The notes beneath the pieces are model-generated. The model did not search any database, was not told where the DNA came from, and was given only the letters and a program-made list of their open reading frames with translations. From Cellulosilyticum lentocellum DSM 5427 (GTDB lineage: Bacteria > Bacillota > Clostridia > Lachnospirales > Cellulosilyticaceae), in contig NC_015275.1 of the NCBI RefSeq assembly GCF_000178835.2, positions 1,757,001-1,821,000 of the forward strand: a DNA stretch of 64,000 nt, given 5' to 3'. The position numbers were made by a program, and so were the translations under genes. Shown in pieces: positions 25,241-34,950 of the stretch. Position 1 is the first letter of the stretch; each line of letters starts with the position of its first letter.

Positions 25241-26054
25241 GCATATATTAAATGCAATCAAAGAAGATATCACCAGCGAAGATGTAACGACTATGGCAAT
25301 TATGAAAGAGAAGCAACAGGGAGAAGTGCAACTTATTTGTAAGGAGGATGGCATATTAGCAGGCCTTAGTGTTTTTAGACGTACCTTTGAATTACTAGGA
25401 AATATTGAGATGCAAACAAGTTATAAAGATGGGAATGAAGTTAAAAAAGGAGAGATTATTGCTAGTATAAGAGGTGATATTAGAGTACTACTTTCCGGAG
25501 AACGTACAGCCTTAAATTATTTACAACGTATGAGTGGTATAGCTAGCTTTACTCATGAATTGGTTGAGGAATTAAAAGGTACAAAGACGACGTTACTTGA
25601 TACGAGAAAAACGACGCCAGGTATGAGGGTATTTGAAAAGTATGCAGTTAAAGTAGGGGGAGGAACTAACCATCGCTTTAATCTAACAGATGGTGTACTT
25701 ATTAAAGATAATCATATAGGGGCAGCAGGTAGTATTACAGCTGCAGTTAGAGCTTGCAAAGCATATGCACCTTTTGTACGTAAAATAGAAGTGGAAGTGG
25801 AAAATTTAGACATGGTGAAAGAAGCTCTAGAAGCAGGAGCAGATATTATTATGCTAGATAATATGGATCTAGAAACTATGAAGCAAGCAGTGGTACTTAT
25901 AGGAGATAGAGCTCAGACAGAATGTTCTGGTAATGTCAATAAAGAGCGTTTAAAAGCTATTGCAGCTGCAGGTGTAGACTATGTCTCTTGTGGCGCATTG
26001 ACTCATTCTTCTCCAATTTTGGATTTTTCCTTAAAGCATCTTAAACATATATAA
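25203..26054 (+). CDS. nadC: Nicotinate-nucleotide pyrophosphorylase (quinolinate phosphoribosyltransferase)
   Basis: A 283-residue enzyme that converts quinolinate and PRPP to nicotinate mononucleotide. Conserved blocks are DTRKTTPGMR, KVGGGTNHRFNLTDGVLIKDNH split across positions 143-165, and VEVENLDM. The start is uncertain: ATG 25203 sits 11 bases after AAAGGA, while ATG 25191 overlaps that site. Either overlaps the end of nadB by about 40-50 bases, implying coupled translation. Confidence 0.94.
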   Translation: MLDGFINNINVDEHILNAIKEDITSEDVTTMAIMKEKQQGEVQLICKEDGILAGLSVFRRTFELLGNIEMQTSYKDGNEVKKGEIIASIRGDIRVLLSGERTALNYLQRMSGIASFTHELVEELKGTKTTLLDTRKTTPGMRVFEKYAVKVGGGTNHRFNLTDGVLIKDNHIGAAGSITAAVRACKAYAPFVRKIEVEVENLDMVKEALEAGADIIMLDNMDLETMKQAVVLIGDRAQTECSGNVNKERLKAIAAAGVDYVSCGALTHSSPILDFSLKHLKHI

Positions 26055-26066
26055 TAGAGATTCACT

Positions 26067-26128
26067 AAAAAGGCTGTTGCGTAAGGCGTATGGAGGCAGT
26101 TCCATAACCCCATGCAATAGCTTTTTTT
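26067..26128. terminator. Terminator between nadC and the convergent small ORF
   Basis: Arms AAAAAGGCTGTTGCGT and ATGCAATAGCTTTTTT (with G-U pairs) flank a 30-base region, with an A-run before and a T-run after; it is usable from both sides. Confidence 0.75.
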
Positions 26129-26130
26129 CG

Positions 26131-26604
26131 TTAATCCTTTAATATGATATGAGTACTTTTAGCTTTCATTTGATGAACTAAGTCGCTTAATTGATGAAGT
26201 TGATGATAAAATTGATCAAGTTGTTCTTTTGGAATATTATAATTTAAAAACAAAGATTCTATATCACTAGAGACATAACCTAGCGTATTAGTAATCCCTA
26301 AAAAGAGCTCAAAATTAGAACTATTACATGCAGTTTTGAATTTACGAATATCACGCTTAATAAAGTCTATAATTTCATCATGGTTTGTAAAAAGTCCCTT
26401 TGGGAGAGGATAGGGGGAAATACGCTGTAGAAAATACTTACTTTTTGCGTTAATATTATATACATAAGAGACCGTAATATTCTTTTTAAGTTTAAATTTG
26501 ATATAATAGAGGCGGCTATTAATATCTATGATATCCGTAGCACCCAGTTGTTTTAAAGGAACTAAAAGCATATCGCCCGTTGTTGCATTGACACTAAGAT
26601 CCAT
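26131..26604 (-). CDS. Hypothetical protein, 157 residues
   Basis: A soluble protein with no family I recognise. It has a beta-rich first half (alternating polar and hydrophobic residues to about 60) and an amphipathic, probably coiled-coil C-terminal third (LDQFYHQLHQLSDLVHQMKA). It has no signal peptide or Cys motif. AGAAGG precedes the ATG. It lies 39 bases downstream of the permease gene on the same strand and probably shares its transcript. Codon use looks normal, so it is likely a real gene. Confidence 0.6.
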   Translation of the reverse strand: MDLSVNATTGDMLLVPLKQLGATDIIDINSRLYYIKFKLKKNITVSYVYNINAKSKYFLQRISPYPLPKGLFTNHDEIIDFIKRDIRKFKTACNSSNFELFLGITNTLGYVSSDIESLFLNYNIPKEQLDQFYHQLHQLSDLVHQMKAKSTHIILKD

Positions 26605-26643
26605 TAGGTTGCCTTCTTTCTATAATAGTAAGTTAAAGTAAGA

Positions 26644-27912
26644 TTATACATAAAAGATTAGAAGATAGAGGGTAGAAACAACAATAGAAACAATCATTAA
26701 AGGAAATCCAATTTTCAAGTAATATTTAAAGGAAATTTTATGACCATTGCGGGCACCAATGTTGGCTAGAACCAAGTTGGCAGAAGCACCTATTAAAGTA
26801 CCATTGCCACCTAGGCATGCGCCTAGAGAAATAGCCCACCAAAGGGGCCAAGTATTAACCCCGCCTTTACCCATGGTAAGGACTAGTGGAATGAGTGTTG
26901 CTACAAAAGGAATATTGTCTAAAAAGCCAGAGACAATGGCAGAAAGCCAAAGAAGTGAAATAACGGTTAAAGTAGGATGGCCAGCAGTAATACGTAATAA
27001 GTAATTGGCTATATTTTCTATAATTCCTACAGCTTCAAGGCCACCTACAAGGACAAAAAGTCCGGCAAAGAAAGCAATAGTAGGCCATTCAATGCTGGAG
27101 AAGATTTCCTCGATATCTTGTCCACTGATGAGTAAGATAAGAGTAGCACCTGTTAGTGCTACAATACTGGAAGATATGCCAATGTTTTCATGAAAAATAA
27201 AACCAAGAAGAATAAGAAAAATAACAATAATACTTTTTACAAGTAAAGGATGGTTTGTAATGGCTTTTTTTTCATCTAATGCCATGATTTCTTCTTTTTG
27301 TTCTTTTTGGACGACTAATTGTTTACGATAAATGAAATAAAGTAAAGCTAAGGTGATTACGAGAATAACAATAATAATTGGGCCTAGATTGACTACAAAA
27401 TCTAGAAAGCCTAATCCTGCAGCGCTACCAATCATAATATTGGGAGGATCACCAATAAGCGTAGAGGTACCACCTATATTAGAAGCAATAATTTCTGTGA
27501 CAAGAAAGGGGATCGGATTAATTTTTAATATTTGAGTAATAACTAAGGTCATCGGGCCGATAAGTAAAACGGTAGTCACATTATCTAAAATAGCTGATAA
27601 AATAGCAGTAATAATAGCAAAGCCAATAAGTATTTTCCAAGCATCACCTTTAACAAGTTTAGCAGTATAGATGGCTAAGTACTCGAAAAGTCCAGAATTT
27701 TTTATAGTAGAGACAACTAGCATCATACCTATTAAGACGCCTATAGTATTAAAGTCAATTGTACTAGAGACAGCATCAGCTGGTAAAATACCTGTTAGTA
27801 CCATTGCCATAGCACCACCCATAGCAGCTAAAGTACGATTAACTTTTTCCGACATGATGCAAAGAATAACGATAATAAAAATTAGGCTTGCAATTAAAAT
27901 TGAAGCATTCAT
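26644..27912 (-). CDS. ArsB/NhaD-type ion or anion permease (SLC13/citrate-transporter superfamily)
   Basis: A 422-residue membrane protein with about 11 hydrophobic helices in two similar halves. Each half carries a DN-containing re-entrant motif (LDNVTTVLLIGPMT and LDNIPFVATLIPL). GDPPNIMIGSA and GASANLV-type loops are hallmarks of the ion-transporter superfamily that includes ArsB, NhaD and citrate/dicarboxylate carriers. The substrate is undetermined. The start at 27912 follows AAGGAGC; the open frame ten codons upstream lacks an RBS. Confidence 0.82.
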   Translation of the reverse strand: MNASILIASLIFIIVILCIMSEKVNRTLAAMGGAMAMVLTGILPADAVSSTIDFNTIGVLIGMMLVVSTIKNSGLFEYLAIYTAKLVKGDAWKILIGFAIITAILSAILDNVTTVLLIGPMTLVITQILKINPIPFLVTEIIASNIGGTSTLIGDPPNIMIGSAAGLGFLDFVVNLGPIIIVILVITLALLYFIYRKQLVVQKEQKEEIMALDEKKAITNHPLLVKSIIVIFLILLGFIFHENIGISSSIVALTGATLILLISGQDIEEIFSSIEWPTIAFFAGLFVLVGGLEAVGIIENIANYLLRITAGHPTLTVISLLWLSAIVSGFLDNIPFVATLIPLVLTMGKGGVNTWPLWWAISLGACLGGNGTLIGASANLVLANIGARNGHKISFKYYLKIGFPLMIVSIVVSTLYLLIFYV

Positions 27913-27943
27913 TGTATAAGCTCCTTTAAATAGATTAGTCATA

Positions 27944-27969
27944 GGTTGTTGTTACCGGTTGTTGTTACC
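27944..27969. repeat. Exact tandem duplication of a 13-mer
   Basis: GGTTGTTGTTACC occurs twice head to tail with no spacer, about 30 bases upstream of the permease start. It could be a two-site operator or a chance microduplication. Confidence 0.8.
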
Positions 27970-28124
27970 TATAGAATAACTTTTTTTAACAGGTTTTATA
28001 CACATGACATATTTACAACACTGTATTATAATATAGTAGTTGCTTTTGAAAACATGGAAAAGCAATAATACTTATGTTAGAATAGTAAAAAGAAAATAAT
28101 AAAAAGTTAGTGAGGCCAATAAAG

Positions 28125-29183
28125 ATGAAAATAGTAAAAAAACTAATGATGTGTGGTTTAGTAGCGATGCTTAGTGTGAGTATGGTGGCTTGTGGAGAAA
28201 AGAAAACAGAAGATACTAAGACTACAGCAGGAACAAATGAAACAGCAGGTACAGATAGTGAGGCAGCTAAAACAGTACTTGCTACTGTTAATGGTGTAGA
28301 AATTCTTCAAGGCGATTTAGATAAAGTATATAATAGTATGGTAGCTGAGTATCAATCTTATTATGGAGAAAGTGAAGAGATGTTAACTTTCTTAAAACAA
28401 CAAAAACCAGGTTTATTAACAGGGCTTATTAACAGAGAACTTCTTAAACAAAAAGCAAAAGAATTAAATATTACTTGTACAGATGAAGAAGTAGAGAAAA
28501 TTTACAGTGACCTAGTAAGTACTTATGGTGAAGAACAAGTACAAGAAGTTATTAAAGCTAATGGCTTTACAACAGAAACATATAAAGCTCAAATCAAAGA
28601 AGATGAAGCATTATCAAAAGTACAAGAGAAAATGCAAGAAGGCGAAATTAAAGTTACTGATGAAGATGTCAAAAAATATTATGATGAAAATATAGACTCT
28701 TTTACTACAGGCGCAGGTGCTAATATGGAGCACATACTTGTAAAGGTAGCAGATACAGATACAGATGATTATAAAAAGAAATGTGATGAAGCTGTTAAGA
28801 CGATTGAAAAGGAAATTACGGATGGTACAACTTTTGATGAGTTAAAAACTAAATATACAGCAGATGGTATTGACACAAATATGTATGTTGTGGAGGATTT
28901 AGGTTTTGTACAATATGAGCAACCTAATTATGATACAGCCTTTTTAGCAGGAGCAAAAGAGGTTAAAGAAGGAGAAATTTCTAAGGCAGTAAAAAGTAGC
29001 TTTGGTTATCACTTTATCAAAGTAGAAGGTATTAAAGATAAAGAGGTAAAACCATTAGAAGATGTTAAAGCACAAATTACAACAACTTTAGAAAATGAAC
29101 AAAAAAATGCTTACTATAATGCAAAACTAGAAGAGTGGACAAAAGCAGCTAAAATTGAAAAATTTGAGGACCGTATGCAATAA
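28125..29183 (+). CDS. PrsA-like peptidyl-prolyl isomerase lipoprotein
   Basis: A 352-residue exported foldase. The lipobox ends at Cys23 (MVAC). A Thr/Glu-rich spacer leads to a SurA-like helical N-domain (about 50-190). A parvulin PPIC domain follows (about 195-300), with MEHILVKV and SFGYHFIKVEGI as its first and last strands. It probably helps secreted proteins fold outside the membrane. ATG 28125 is preferred because GTGAGG lies nine bases before it; the GTG at 28110 is inside that site. Confidence 0.85.
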   Translation: MKIVKKLMMCGLVAMLSVSMVACGEKKTEDTKTTAGTNETAGTDSEAAKTVLATVNGVEILQGDLDKVYNSMVAEYQSYYGESEEMLTFLKQQKPGLLTGLINRELLKQKAKELNITCTDEEVEKIYSDLVSTYGEEQVQEVIKANGFTTETYKAQIKEDEALSKVQEKMQEGEIKVTDEDVKKYYDENIDSFTTGAGANMEHILVKVADTDTDDYKKKCDEAVKTIEKEITDGTTFDELKTKYTADGIDTNMYVVEDLGFVQYEQPNYDTAFLAGAKEVKEGEISKAVKSSFGYHFIKVEGIKDKEVKPLEDVKAQITTTLENEQKNAYYNAKLEEWTKAAKIEKFEDRMQ

Positions 29184-29200
29184 GATACAAGGAGCAGCTT

Positions 29201-29791
29201 ATGAAAACTGTAAAACTACAAAAACTGACCCAATTGGTAAAGACTTCTTTTTTAAATTTATATGATTGCCAATATGAGAATAAGTTAGGTGAAGAAAAAC
29301 ATTGGATTATTGCATCGCGTAAAGATTATGATACATTAAGTGGACAGTACTTCAAACAAGAGGAAGAACACGTTGATGCTGTTATTCTAGTAGTACATCA
29401 TGAGGAAACTAAGGAATTGGTGTTAATACGTCAGTTTAGAGTACCGCTTAATGATTATATTTATGAGTTACCAGCTGGTCTTATTGATGCAAATGAGAAA
29501 CCAATGGAAGCTGCAGTAAGAGAACTTAAAGAAGAAACAGGTCTTACACTTGCTCAGGTAGATAAAGAGAAAAGTAGAGCATGTAGCTATTTATCACCAG
29601 GAATGAGTGAAGAATCTGTAGCATTGGTTTATGGCACTTGTAGTGGACAAATTTCTAAAGATTATTTAGAAGCTGATGAGGATATCACACCTATACTTGT
29701 TTCAAAAGAAAAAGCAAAAGAACTTCTTCAAGGTAATGAAAAAATGGATATAAAGGCTTATATGATTTTACAAGAATTTATTAAAGATTAG
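29201..29791 (+). CDS. Nudix hydrolase, probable ADP-ribose pyrophosphatase
   Basis: A 196-residue protein with a perfect Nudix box (GLIDANEKPMEAAVRELKEE, then TGL): G-x5-E-x7-REL-x-EE-x-GL. The upstream QFRVPLNDYIYELPAG block is typical of NudF/ADP-ribose pyrophosphatases. It should cleave ADP-ribose to AMP and ribose 5-phosphate in the cytoplasm. It starts 17 bases after the PrsA-like gene and probably shares its transcript. Unlike the Nudix regulator at 4669 it is catalytically intact. Confidence 0.87.
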   Translation: MKTVKLQKLTQLVKTSFLNLYDCQYENKLGEEKHWIIASRKDYDTLSGQYFKQEEEHVDAVILVVHHEETKELVLIRQFRVPLNDYIYELPAGLIDANEKPMEAAVRELKEETGLTLAQVDKEKSRACSYLSPGMSEESVALVYGTCSGQISKDYLEADEDITPILVSKEKAKELLQGNEKMDIKAYMILQEFIKD

Positions 29792-29794
29792 TAT

Positions 29795-29841
29795 AAAAAG
29801 GAAGCTAATGAGCATAGAAATGCTTACTAGCTTCTTTTTTT
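29795..29841 (+). terminator. Terminator of the Nudix hydrolase gene
   Basis: Arms AAAAAGGAAGCTAATGAGCAT and ATGCTTACTAGCTTCTTTTT with loop AGAA and a T-run. Confidence 0.85.
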
Positions 29842-29919
29842 GTTAAAAAAATTACAAAAAATGGAAAAAATGTGCTATAGTATAAATGTTAAAATATGGG
29901 AAAACAAGAGGAGAAAGAC

Positions 29920-30996
29920 ATGTTAAAAAAGTTTTCAGAGACTTTATTTAAAACATTCCTAATTGGCATTTTATGTAGTATAGCTATTGTTACTTATGGA
30001 AAAGAGAAAATGGAAATGAATCAAATGAGGTTAAAAGGGGTACCGATTATTTGCCAGTATCCGCAATTACCTACAGGCTGTGAAGCCACAGCATTAACCA
30101 TGATTTTTAATCATAGTGGATTAGTTGTAAGTAAGCAGGAGGTCGCAGATGTCTTACCTAAGATATCATTGCCTCATTATAATCAAGGTAAAAAACGAGG
30201 AGGACATCCTAATGAAGGCTTTATAGGTAATCCGTATTCTCGTCATAGTTATGGTGTATATGCTGAACCGATTCTAAAGGTTATAGAAAACTATTTACCT
30301 GGAAGAAGTCAAGATTTAAGAGGAAAAAGTTTGGAACAGCTTTTAGAAGTAGTAAAAGAAGGTCGGCCTGTTATGATATGGGCTACTATTAATATGGCTA
30401 ATGTTAGTTATACGCAAAGTTGGCTTTTAGAAACAGGAGAAACTTTTTGGTGGCCTAATAATGAACATGCATTAGTAATCGTAGGCTATGATGATAAATG
30501 GATTTATATGAATGATCCATACTCAGGAAAGGAAAAGAAATTTTTAAGAACAGTAGTGAATAATAGATATAATAGCTTAGGAAAACAAGCTATAGCTATA
30601 TTACCAGAAGCAATCCCGTTAAAGCTGATTGTTAATGAACAAGAAGTGCCATTAGAAGGTGCAAAAACAGTACTTATGAAGCAAGGCGAAATTTTAGTAC
30701 CATTATGTTATCTAGATGAACTAGGAATTATAACCCAATATCATTATGTAGAAAATGCTTGTGAGTGGCAAATACCTAATGTACAAAATGTAATTCAACT
30801 AAAAGAGAAAGAGGGAATAGGCGTAGGCTACTTAGAAGATGGAACAAAAATCAAAATTTATTATGAGTTAGAAGCAGGAATAACGAGGGTTAATTTGAAA
30901 GATTTATTGATCTTTAGTTCTTTAGAATATGAAATCAATGAAGATGCATTAGAGGTGCAACTTCCGTGCACCCCATCAATCATAGAAAATACTTAG
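29920..30996 (+). CDS. Membrane-anchored C39-family cysteine peptidase
   Basis: A 358-residue protein with an N-terminal anchor or signal (about 8-27). The papain-like peptidase_C39_2 domain has Cys54 (PTGCEATA), His183 (EHALVIVGYD) and Asp199 (NDPYSG). The C-terminal ~120 residues (LIVNEQEVPL, ILVPLCYLDELG) look like a degenerate copper-amine-oxidase-N-like repeat, linking it to the other wall proteins here. ATG 29920 follows GAGGAG; an ATG eight codons upstream lies within that RBS context. Substrate unknown. It converges on the next gene with only four bases between. Confidence 0.8.
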   Translation: MLKKFSETLFKTFLIGILCSIAIVTYGKEKMEMNQMRLKGVPIICQYPQLPTGCEATALTMIFNHSGLVVSKQEVADVLPKISLPHYNQGKKRGGHPNEGFIGNPYSRHSYGVYAEPILKVIENYLPGRSQDLRGKSLEQLLEVVKEGRPVMIWATINMANVSYTQSWLLETGETFWWPNNEHALVIVGYDDKWIYMNDPYSGKEKKFLRTVVNNRYNSLGKQAIAILPEAIPLKLIVNEQEVPLEGAKTVLMKQGEILVPLCYLDELGIITQYHYVENACEWQIPNVQNVIQLKEKEGIGVGYLEDGTKIKIYYELEAGITRVNLKDLLIFSSLEYEINEDALEVQLPCTPSIIENT

Positions 30997-31000
30997 TTTG

Positions 31001-31519
31001 CTAAGAGAGCATATTCTTACAACGATGCGTGTTTTTTAATAGTGTGGTTACAAAGTCCCATAGGACTATAAGAAATATAAATGCAGCTACAAAGCCCCAG
31101 GCTTTAGCAACAAGCATATATAAAGTTAAGATATATGGCTGAACAAAGAAAATAAGAAGAAGAGAGAGAAGAAGCCAGTAACAAGAGAATTCTAAGCAAA
31201 CATATCCGTGAAACTGATAAGATTTGTGCTCATAATTCCAATACCGCAAATCAAGAAACTTATCTAGAAGATATGCAGATAGATATTCAATAAATGAAGG
31301 AATAATAAAACATAAAGGAACAAATAACCACATAGGGATAAGAGGGGCTAACATGACAAGTAAAGTAGAGGCAAAGCCATACATAGGTTTTAAAGGAAGC
31401 TTTAAGAAATTAGGTTTTGTAAATTTACCATTTTTACTGAGGTTAAATAAGCCCTCAATAATCCAACCTAAAAAGCTATAAACAATAAAATAAAAAAAGA
31501 GGATACGAAAAGTTGTCAT
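31001..31519 (-). CDS. CmpB-type membrane protein (PF06541-like), short form
   Basis: A 172-residue protein with about five membrane helices, opening FFYFIVYSFLGWIIEGLFN and closely parallel to the first 170 residues of the protein at 12719-13600 but without its cytoplasmic tail. The family's role is unestablished. It is monocistronic and convergent with the C39 gene. AGGAG lies slightly far (about 11 bases) from the ATG. Confidence 0.7.
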   Translation of the reverse strand: MTTFRILFFYFIVYSFLGWIIEGLFNLSKNGKFTKPNFLKLPLKPMYGFASTLLVMLAPLIPMWLFVPLCFIIPSFIEYLSAYLLDKFLDLRYWNYEHKSYQFHGYVCLEFSCYWLLLSLLLIFFVQPYILTLYMLVAKAWGFVAAFIFLIVLWDFVTTLLKNTHRCKNMLS

Positions 31520-31673
31520 TGTTTATCATACTCCTATTCCAATTAAAAAAGAATCAGTTTTTTAATAACATAAAAGTAGTATGCACAAAGGCCTCAAAAA
31601 AATACGTTATTCACTAAATAAAGAAGAAATAGGTGGAAAATGTCAACCCTAGCTGGCGGTTAGCTGATTATAG

Positions 31674-31682
31674 TGTTATAAT
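31674..31682 (+). promoter_or_regulatory. Extended -10 element of the YgiQ gene
   Basis: TGTTATAAT (TGnTATAAT) lies 43 bases before the start codon; no clear -35 is seen. Confidence 0.45.
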
Positions 31683-31724
31683 CAAGGGTAAACTGATAAA
31701 AATTAATCAAAAGTAGGTGAATTA

Positions 31725-33692
31725 ATGACAGAAAAAGACTTCTTACCTATTAGCAAAGAAGATATGGAAAAAAGAGGCTGGGAGCAATGCGATTTTGTAC
31801 TTGTAACAGCTGATGCTTATATAGATCATCATAGCTTTGGAACGGCAATTATTTCTAGAGTATTAGAACATGCTGGATATAAAGTAGGCATTATTGCGCA
31901 ACCTAATTGGAAGGATACAGCTGACTTTATGAAACTAGGGAAACCTAGATTAGCTTTTTTAGTAAATGGGGGCAATATGGACCCAATGGTCAATCACTAC
32001 ACAGTAAGCAAACGCCTTCGGGAAAAGGATATGTATTCACCAGGGGGTAAGATGGGATTACGACCAGACCGTTCTACTATTGTGTATTGTAATAAAATTA
32101 GGGAAGCTTATAAAGATGTGGATATTGTTATAGGTGGTATTGAAGCTAGTTTAAGACGTTTTGCACATTATGATTATTGGAGTGATAAGGTACGTAAATC
32201 GATTTTAGTAGATAGTGGGGCTGATCTTCTTGTTTATGGCATGAGTGAAAAGCAGATTGTTAAGGTGGCAGAAGCTCTTAATGATGGGTTAGCAGCAAAA
32301 TATATTCGCTATTTAGATGGAACCTGCTATATGGTAGATAGTCTAGATGAAGTTTATGATTACAAATTACTTCCTTCTTATAAAGAGGTTTGTGAAGATA
32401 AGATTAAATATGCTATGGCCTATAAAATGCAAGAAGACGAGCAAGATCATGCTAGGGGAGTAACCTTAGTACAAGAGCATAATGGGAAATATGTGGTCCA
32501 AAACAAACCAGAAAAGCCACTTGTAAGAGAAGAGTTAGATGAAGTTTATGCGTTACCTTATATGAAGAACTATCATCCTATTTATGAAAAAGAGGGTGGT
32601 GTTCCAGCCATTGAAGAAGTTAAGTTTAGCTTAGTAAGCTCAAGAGGCTGTTTTGGTAACTGTTCATTTTGTGCCATTACGCTTCATCAAGGAAGAGTTG
32701 TAACTAGTAGAAGTCAGGAATCCATTGTAGAAGAAGCAGAAGCTATTACACATATGCCAGATTTTAAAGGCTATATTCATGATGTGGGAGGACCTACAGC
32801 TAACTTTAGAGGGCCAGCTTGTTCAAAGCAATTAGAACACGGTGCCTGCAAAAATAAGCAATGTTTAACACCCGGTCCATGTAAAGCTATGCATAAGGAC
32901 CATGAAGAATATTTACAACTATTACGCAAGGTGAGAAACATTCCAGGTGTCAAAAAGGCTTTTATTCGTTCAGGTATTCGTTATGATTATGTCATGGCTG
33001 ATAAAAACAATGATAAGTTTTTCGAAGAGTTAGTGGAACATCATGTAAGTGGGCAACTTAAGGTGGCACCAGAGCATATTTCAAAAGAAGTATTAGCTTA
33101 TATGGGTAAACCTTCAGGTAAAATATTTGATGATTTTTGTGATAAGTTTTATGCCATTAATAAAAGGTTAGGCAAAAAGCAGTATATTATTCCGTATCTG
33201 ATGTCTAGCCATCCAGGTAGCCGTTTGCAAGATGCCATAGAGCTGGCTGAATATTTAAGAGATATTCATTATCAACCAGAGCAAGTTCAAGATTTTTATC
33301 CAACACCAGGAACATTATCAACAGCCATGTTTTATACAGGAATTGACCCTAGGACGCTAAAACCTGTTTATGTGCCTAAAACAAAAAGAGAAAAAGCAAT
33401 GCAACGTGCACTTTTACAATATCGTAACCCTAAAAAGTATGAGATTGTTTATGAAGCTTTAGTAGAAGCAGGTAGAGAAGACTTGATAGGGTATGGCCCA
33501 AAATGTTTGATTAGGCCTAAAGAAAGCTCGCAAGCAAAAGGAAACTTTAAGGGTTCAAAAAATAATACTAAAAATAGGCAGAATGGCAATTCAAAATCTA
33601 AAAATAATGTAGGCCAAGGAAAGAAAGGTAAGGGTAAAGAAAAAGCAATTTCGTATAAAACGAGCTCAACTAAAAGAAAAAGTAAATACTAA
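31725..33692 (+). CDS. YgiQ-family radical SAM protein
   Basis: A 655-residue enzyme. The [4Fe-4S]/SAM motif is CFGNCSFC with Cys309, Cys313 and Cys316. The N-terminal [14 protein letters not shown] and the region after the cluster ([11 protein letters not shown]) are typical of YgiQ. The reaction is not established to my knowledge. The last ~50 residues are a low-complexity Lys/Asn/Ser tail that may bind nucleic acid or be disordered. The RBS is GTAGGTG. Confidence 0.87.
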   Translation: MTEKDFLPISKEDMEKRGWEQCDFVLVTADAYIDHHSFGTAIISRVLEHAGYKVGIIAQPNWKDTADFMKLGKPRLAFLVNGGNMDPMVNHYTVSKRLREKDMYSPGGKMGLRPDRSTIVYCNKIREAYKDVDIVIGGIEASLRRFAHYDYWSDKVRKSILVDSGADLLVYGMSEKQIVKVAEALNDGLAAKYIRYLDGTCYMVDSLDEVYDYKLLPSYKEVCEDKIKYAMAYKMQEDEQDHARGVTLVQEHNGKYVVQNKPEKPLVREELDEVYALPYMKNYHPIYEKEGGVPAIEEVKFSLVSSRGCFGNCSFCAITLHQGRVVTSRSQESIVEEAEAITHMPDFKGYIHDVGGPTANFRGPACSKQLEHGACKNKQCLTPGPCKAMHKDHEEYLQLLRKVRNIPGVKKAFIRSGIRYDYVMADKNNDKFFEELVEHHVSGQLKVAPEHISKEVLAYMGKPSGKIFDDFCDKFYAINKRLGKKQYIIPYLMSSHPGSRLQDAIELAEYLRDIHYQPEQVQDFYPTPGTLSTAMFYTGIDPRTLKPVYVPKTKREKAMQRALLQYRNPKKYEIVYEALVEAGREDLIGYGPKCLIRPKESSQAKGNFKGSKNNTKNRQNGNSKSKNNVGQGKKGKGKEKAISYKTSSTKRKSKY

Positions 33693-33707
33693 GTTGTGAT
33701 AGAATAG

Positions 33708-33753
33708 ACGTCATTTGAAAGGCAATAAAAAGCTTTCAAATGACGTTGTTTTA
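33708..33753 (+). terminator. Terminator of the YgiQ gene
   Basis: A 14-bp perfect stem (ACGTCATTTGAAAG / CTTTCAAATGACGT) followed by TGTTTT. Confidence 0.8.
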
Positions 33754-33782
33754 TTGGACTAGTTAGTAAATTATGGTATAAT
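33754..33782 (+). promoter_or_regulatory. Promoter of the HD-GYP gene
   Basis: TTGGAC (33754-33759), a 17-base spacer and TATAAT (33777-33782) with TG upstream (TGGTATAAT). Confidence 0.6.
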
Positions 33783-33828
33783 TTAAAGATAAATAAATGA
33801 GTAAACTAGGCAGGACTGAGGTGGACCT

Positions 33829-34875
33829 ATGAGATTGGTACCAACAAAAAGATTAAAAAATGGTGATATTATAGCAAGGGACATTATTAGCTATGATGGT
33901 GGTCTATTATTAAGAGAAGATACACATTTCAGAGAAGTTTTTAAGCAAAAGTTATTAGAACGGAATATTTTTGAAGTTTATATAGAAGATGAATTATCTA
34001 AAGGAATAGAACCTATAGAAATTATCTCCCCTCAAATTCGAAGAAAAATAGGAAAAGATATTCAGCAAGAGTTTGAAAAACTACAAGAGAATTTACAAGT
34101 GGACATTGGTTGTTTAAAGGAAGTATCTAGTTTATTAATTCAAGAAATTCAGCAAAAAGAACTTATTTGTGAGCTGCAAGATTTAAAGGTGAATGATCAG
34201 TATACGTATGAACATTGCATAGCAGTAGCTATTTTGACTACATTGGTATGCAATAAGCTTGGGATTAACCTCTATTTGAAAGAGCAGATTGTCATGGGGG
34301 CTTTAATTCATGATATTGGTAAGATGATTTTACCAAAGGATATTTTAAATAAGCCAGATAAATTAACATCAGAGGAATATAATTTAATCAAAACACATAC
34401 AGAGATTGGTTATAAAATGATCAAAGACAGAGCAGAGTTTAATGCTGTAACTAAATTAGCAGTCCTATGTCATCATGAAAGAGAAGATGGTTCTGGTTAT
34501 CCTTTAGGAAAAGGTACAGACTTACATATTGGAGCTAAAATAGTTGGCGCATGTGATTTGTATCATGCACTTATATCAGATCGTTGCTATAGACAGGGAT
34601 TACCTATTAATGAGGTATTTGCTGTAGCTCAAACAGAGCCGATTAACTCTAAGATTAGAAGTATTATTGAAGGCACTTTTGCTTATTATCCAGTAGGATC
34701 TATAGTCAAGTTAAATACAGGACAAATGGCTATTGTTGAGAAAAATTATGCTAAAGATATTAAGAGGCCGCTTGTTAGAGTGATAGAGGAAACCAATAAG
34801 CAATCTGGATACAAAATTAATTTACAGGATGAGCTAAGTATTTGTGTTACAGATCGTGCTGAACTTGAGATATAA
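33829..34875 (+). CDS. HD-GYP domain protein, probable cyclic-di-GMP phosphodiesterase
   Basis: A 348-residue cytosolic protein. The HD doublet is His161-Asp162 (LIHDIGK). The HHExxDGSGYP signature, with GYP at 223-225, marks the HD-GYP subfamily that degrades cyclic di-GMP. The N-terminal ~110 residues form a small domain of the kind often found before HD-GYP modules, with a helical linker; no receiver domain is present. No GGDEF protein is in the window. Confidence 0.85.
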   Translation: MRLVPTKRLKNGDIIARDIISYDGGLLLREDTHFREVFKQKLLERNIFEVYIEDELSKGIEPIEIISPQIRRKIGKDIQQEFEKLQENLQVDIGCLKEVSSLLIQEIQQKELICELQDLKVNDQYTYEHCIAVAILTTLVCNKLGINLYLKEQIVMGALIHDIGKMILPKDILNKPDKLTSEEYNLIKTHTEIGYKMIKDRAEFNAVTKLAVLCHHEREDGSGYPLGKGTDLHIGAKIVGACDLYHALISDRCYRQGLPINEVFAVAQTEPINSKIRSIIEGTFAYYPVGSIVKLNTGQMAIVEKNYAKDIKRPLVRVIEETNKQSGYKINLQDELSICVTDRAELEI

Positions 34876-34950
34876 GAAATAAATATTTTACAGGTAGACA
34901 ATATAAAAGTGAAAGACTAAAATAGAGAATAAAAGATAGGAGAAAATGAA

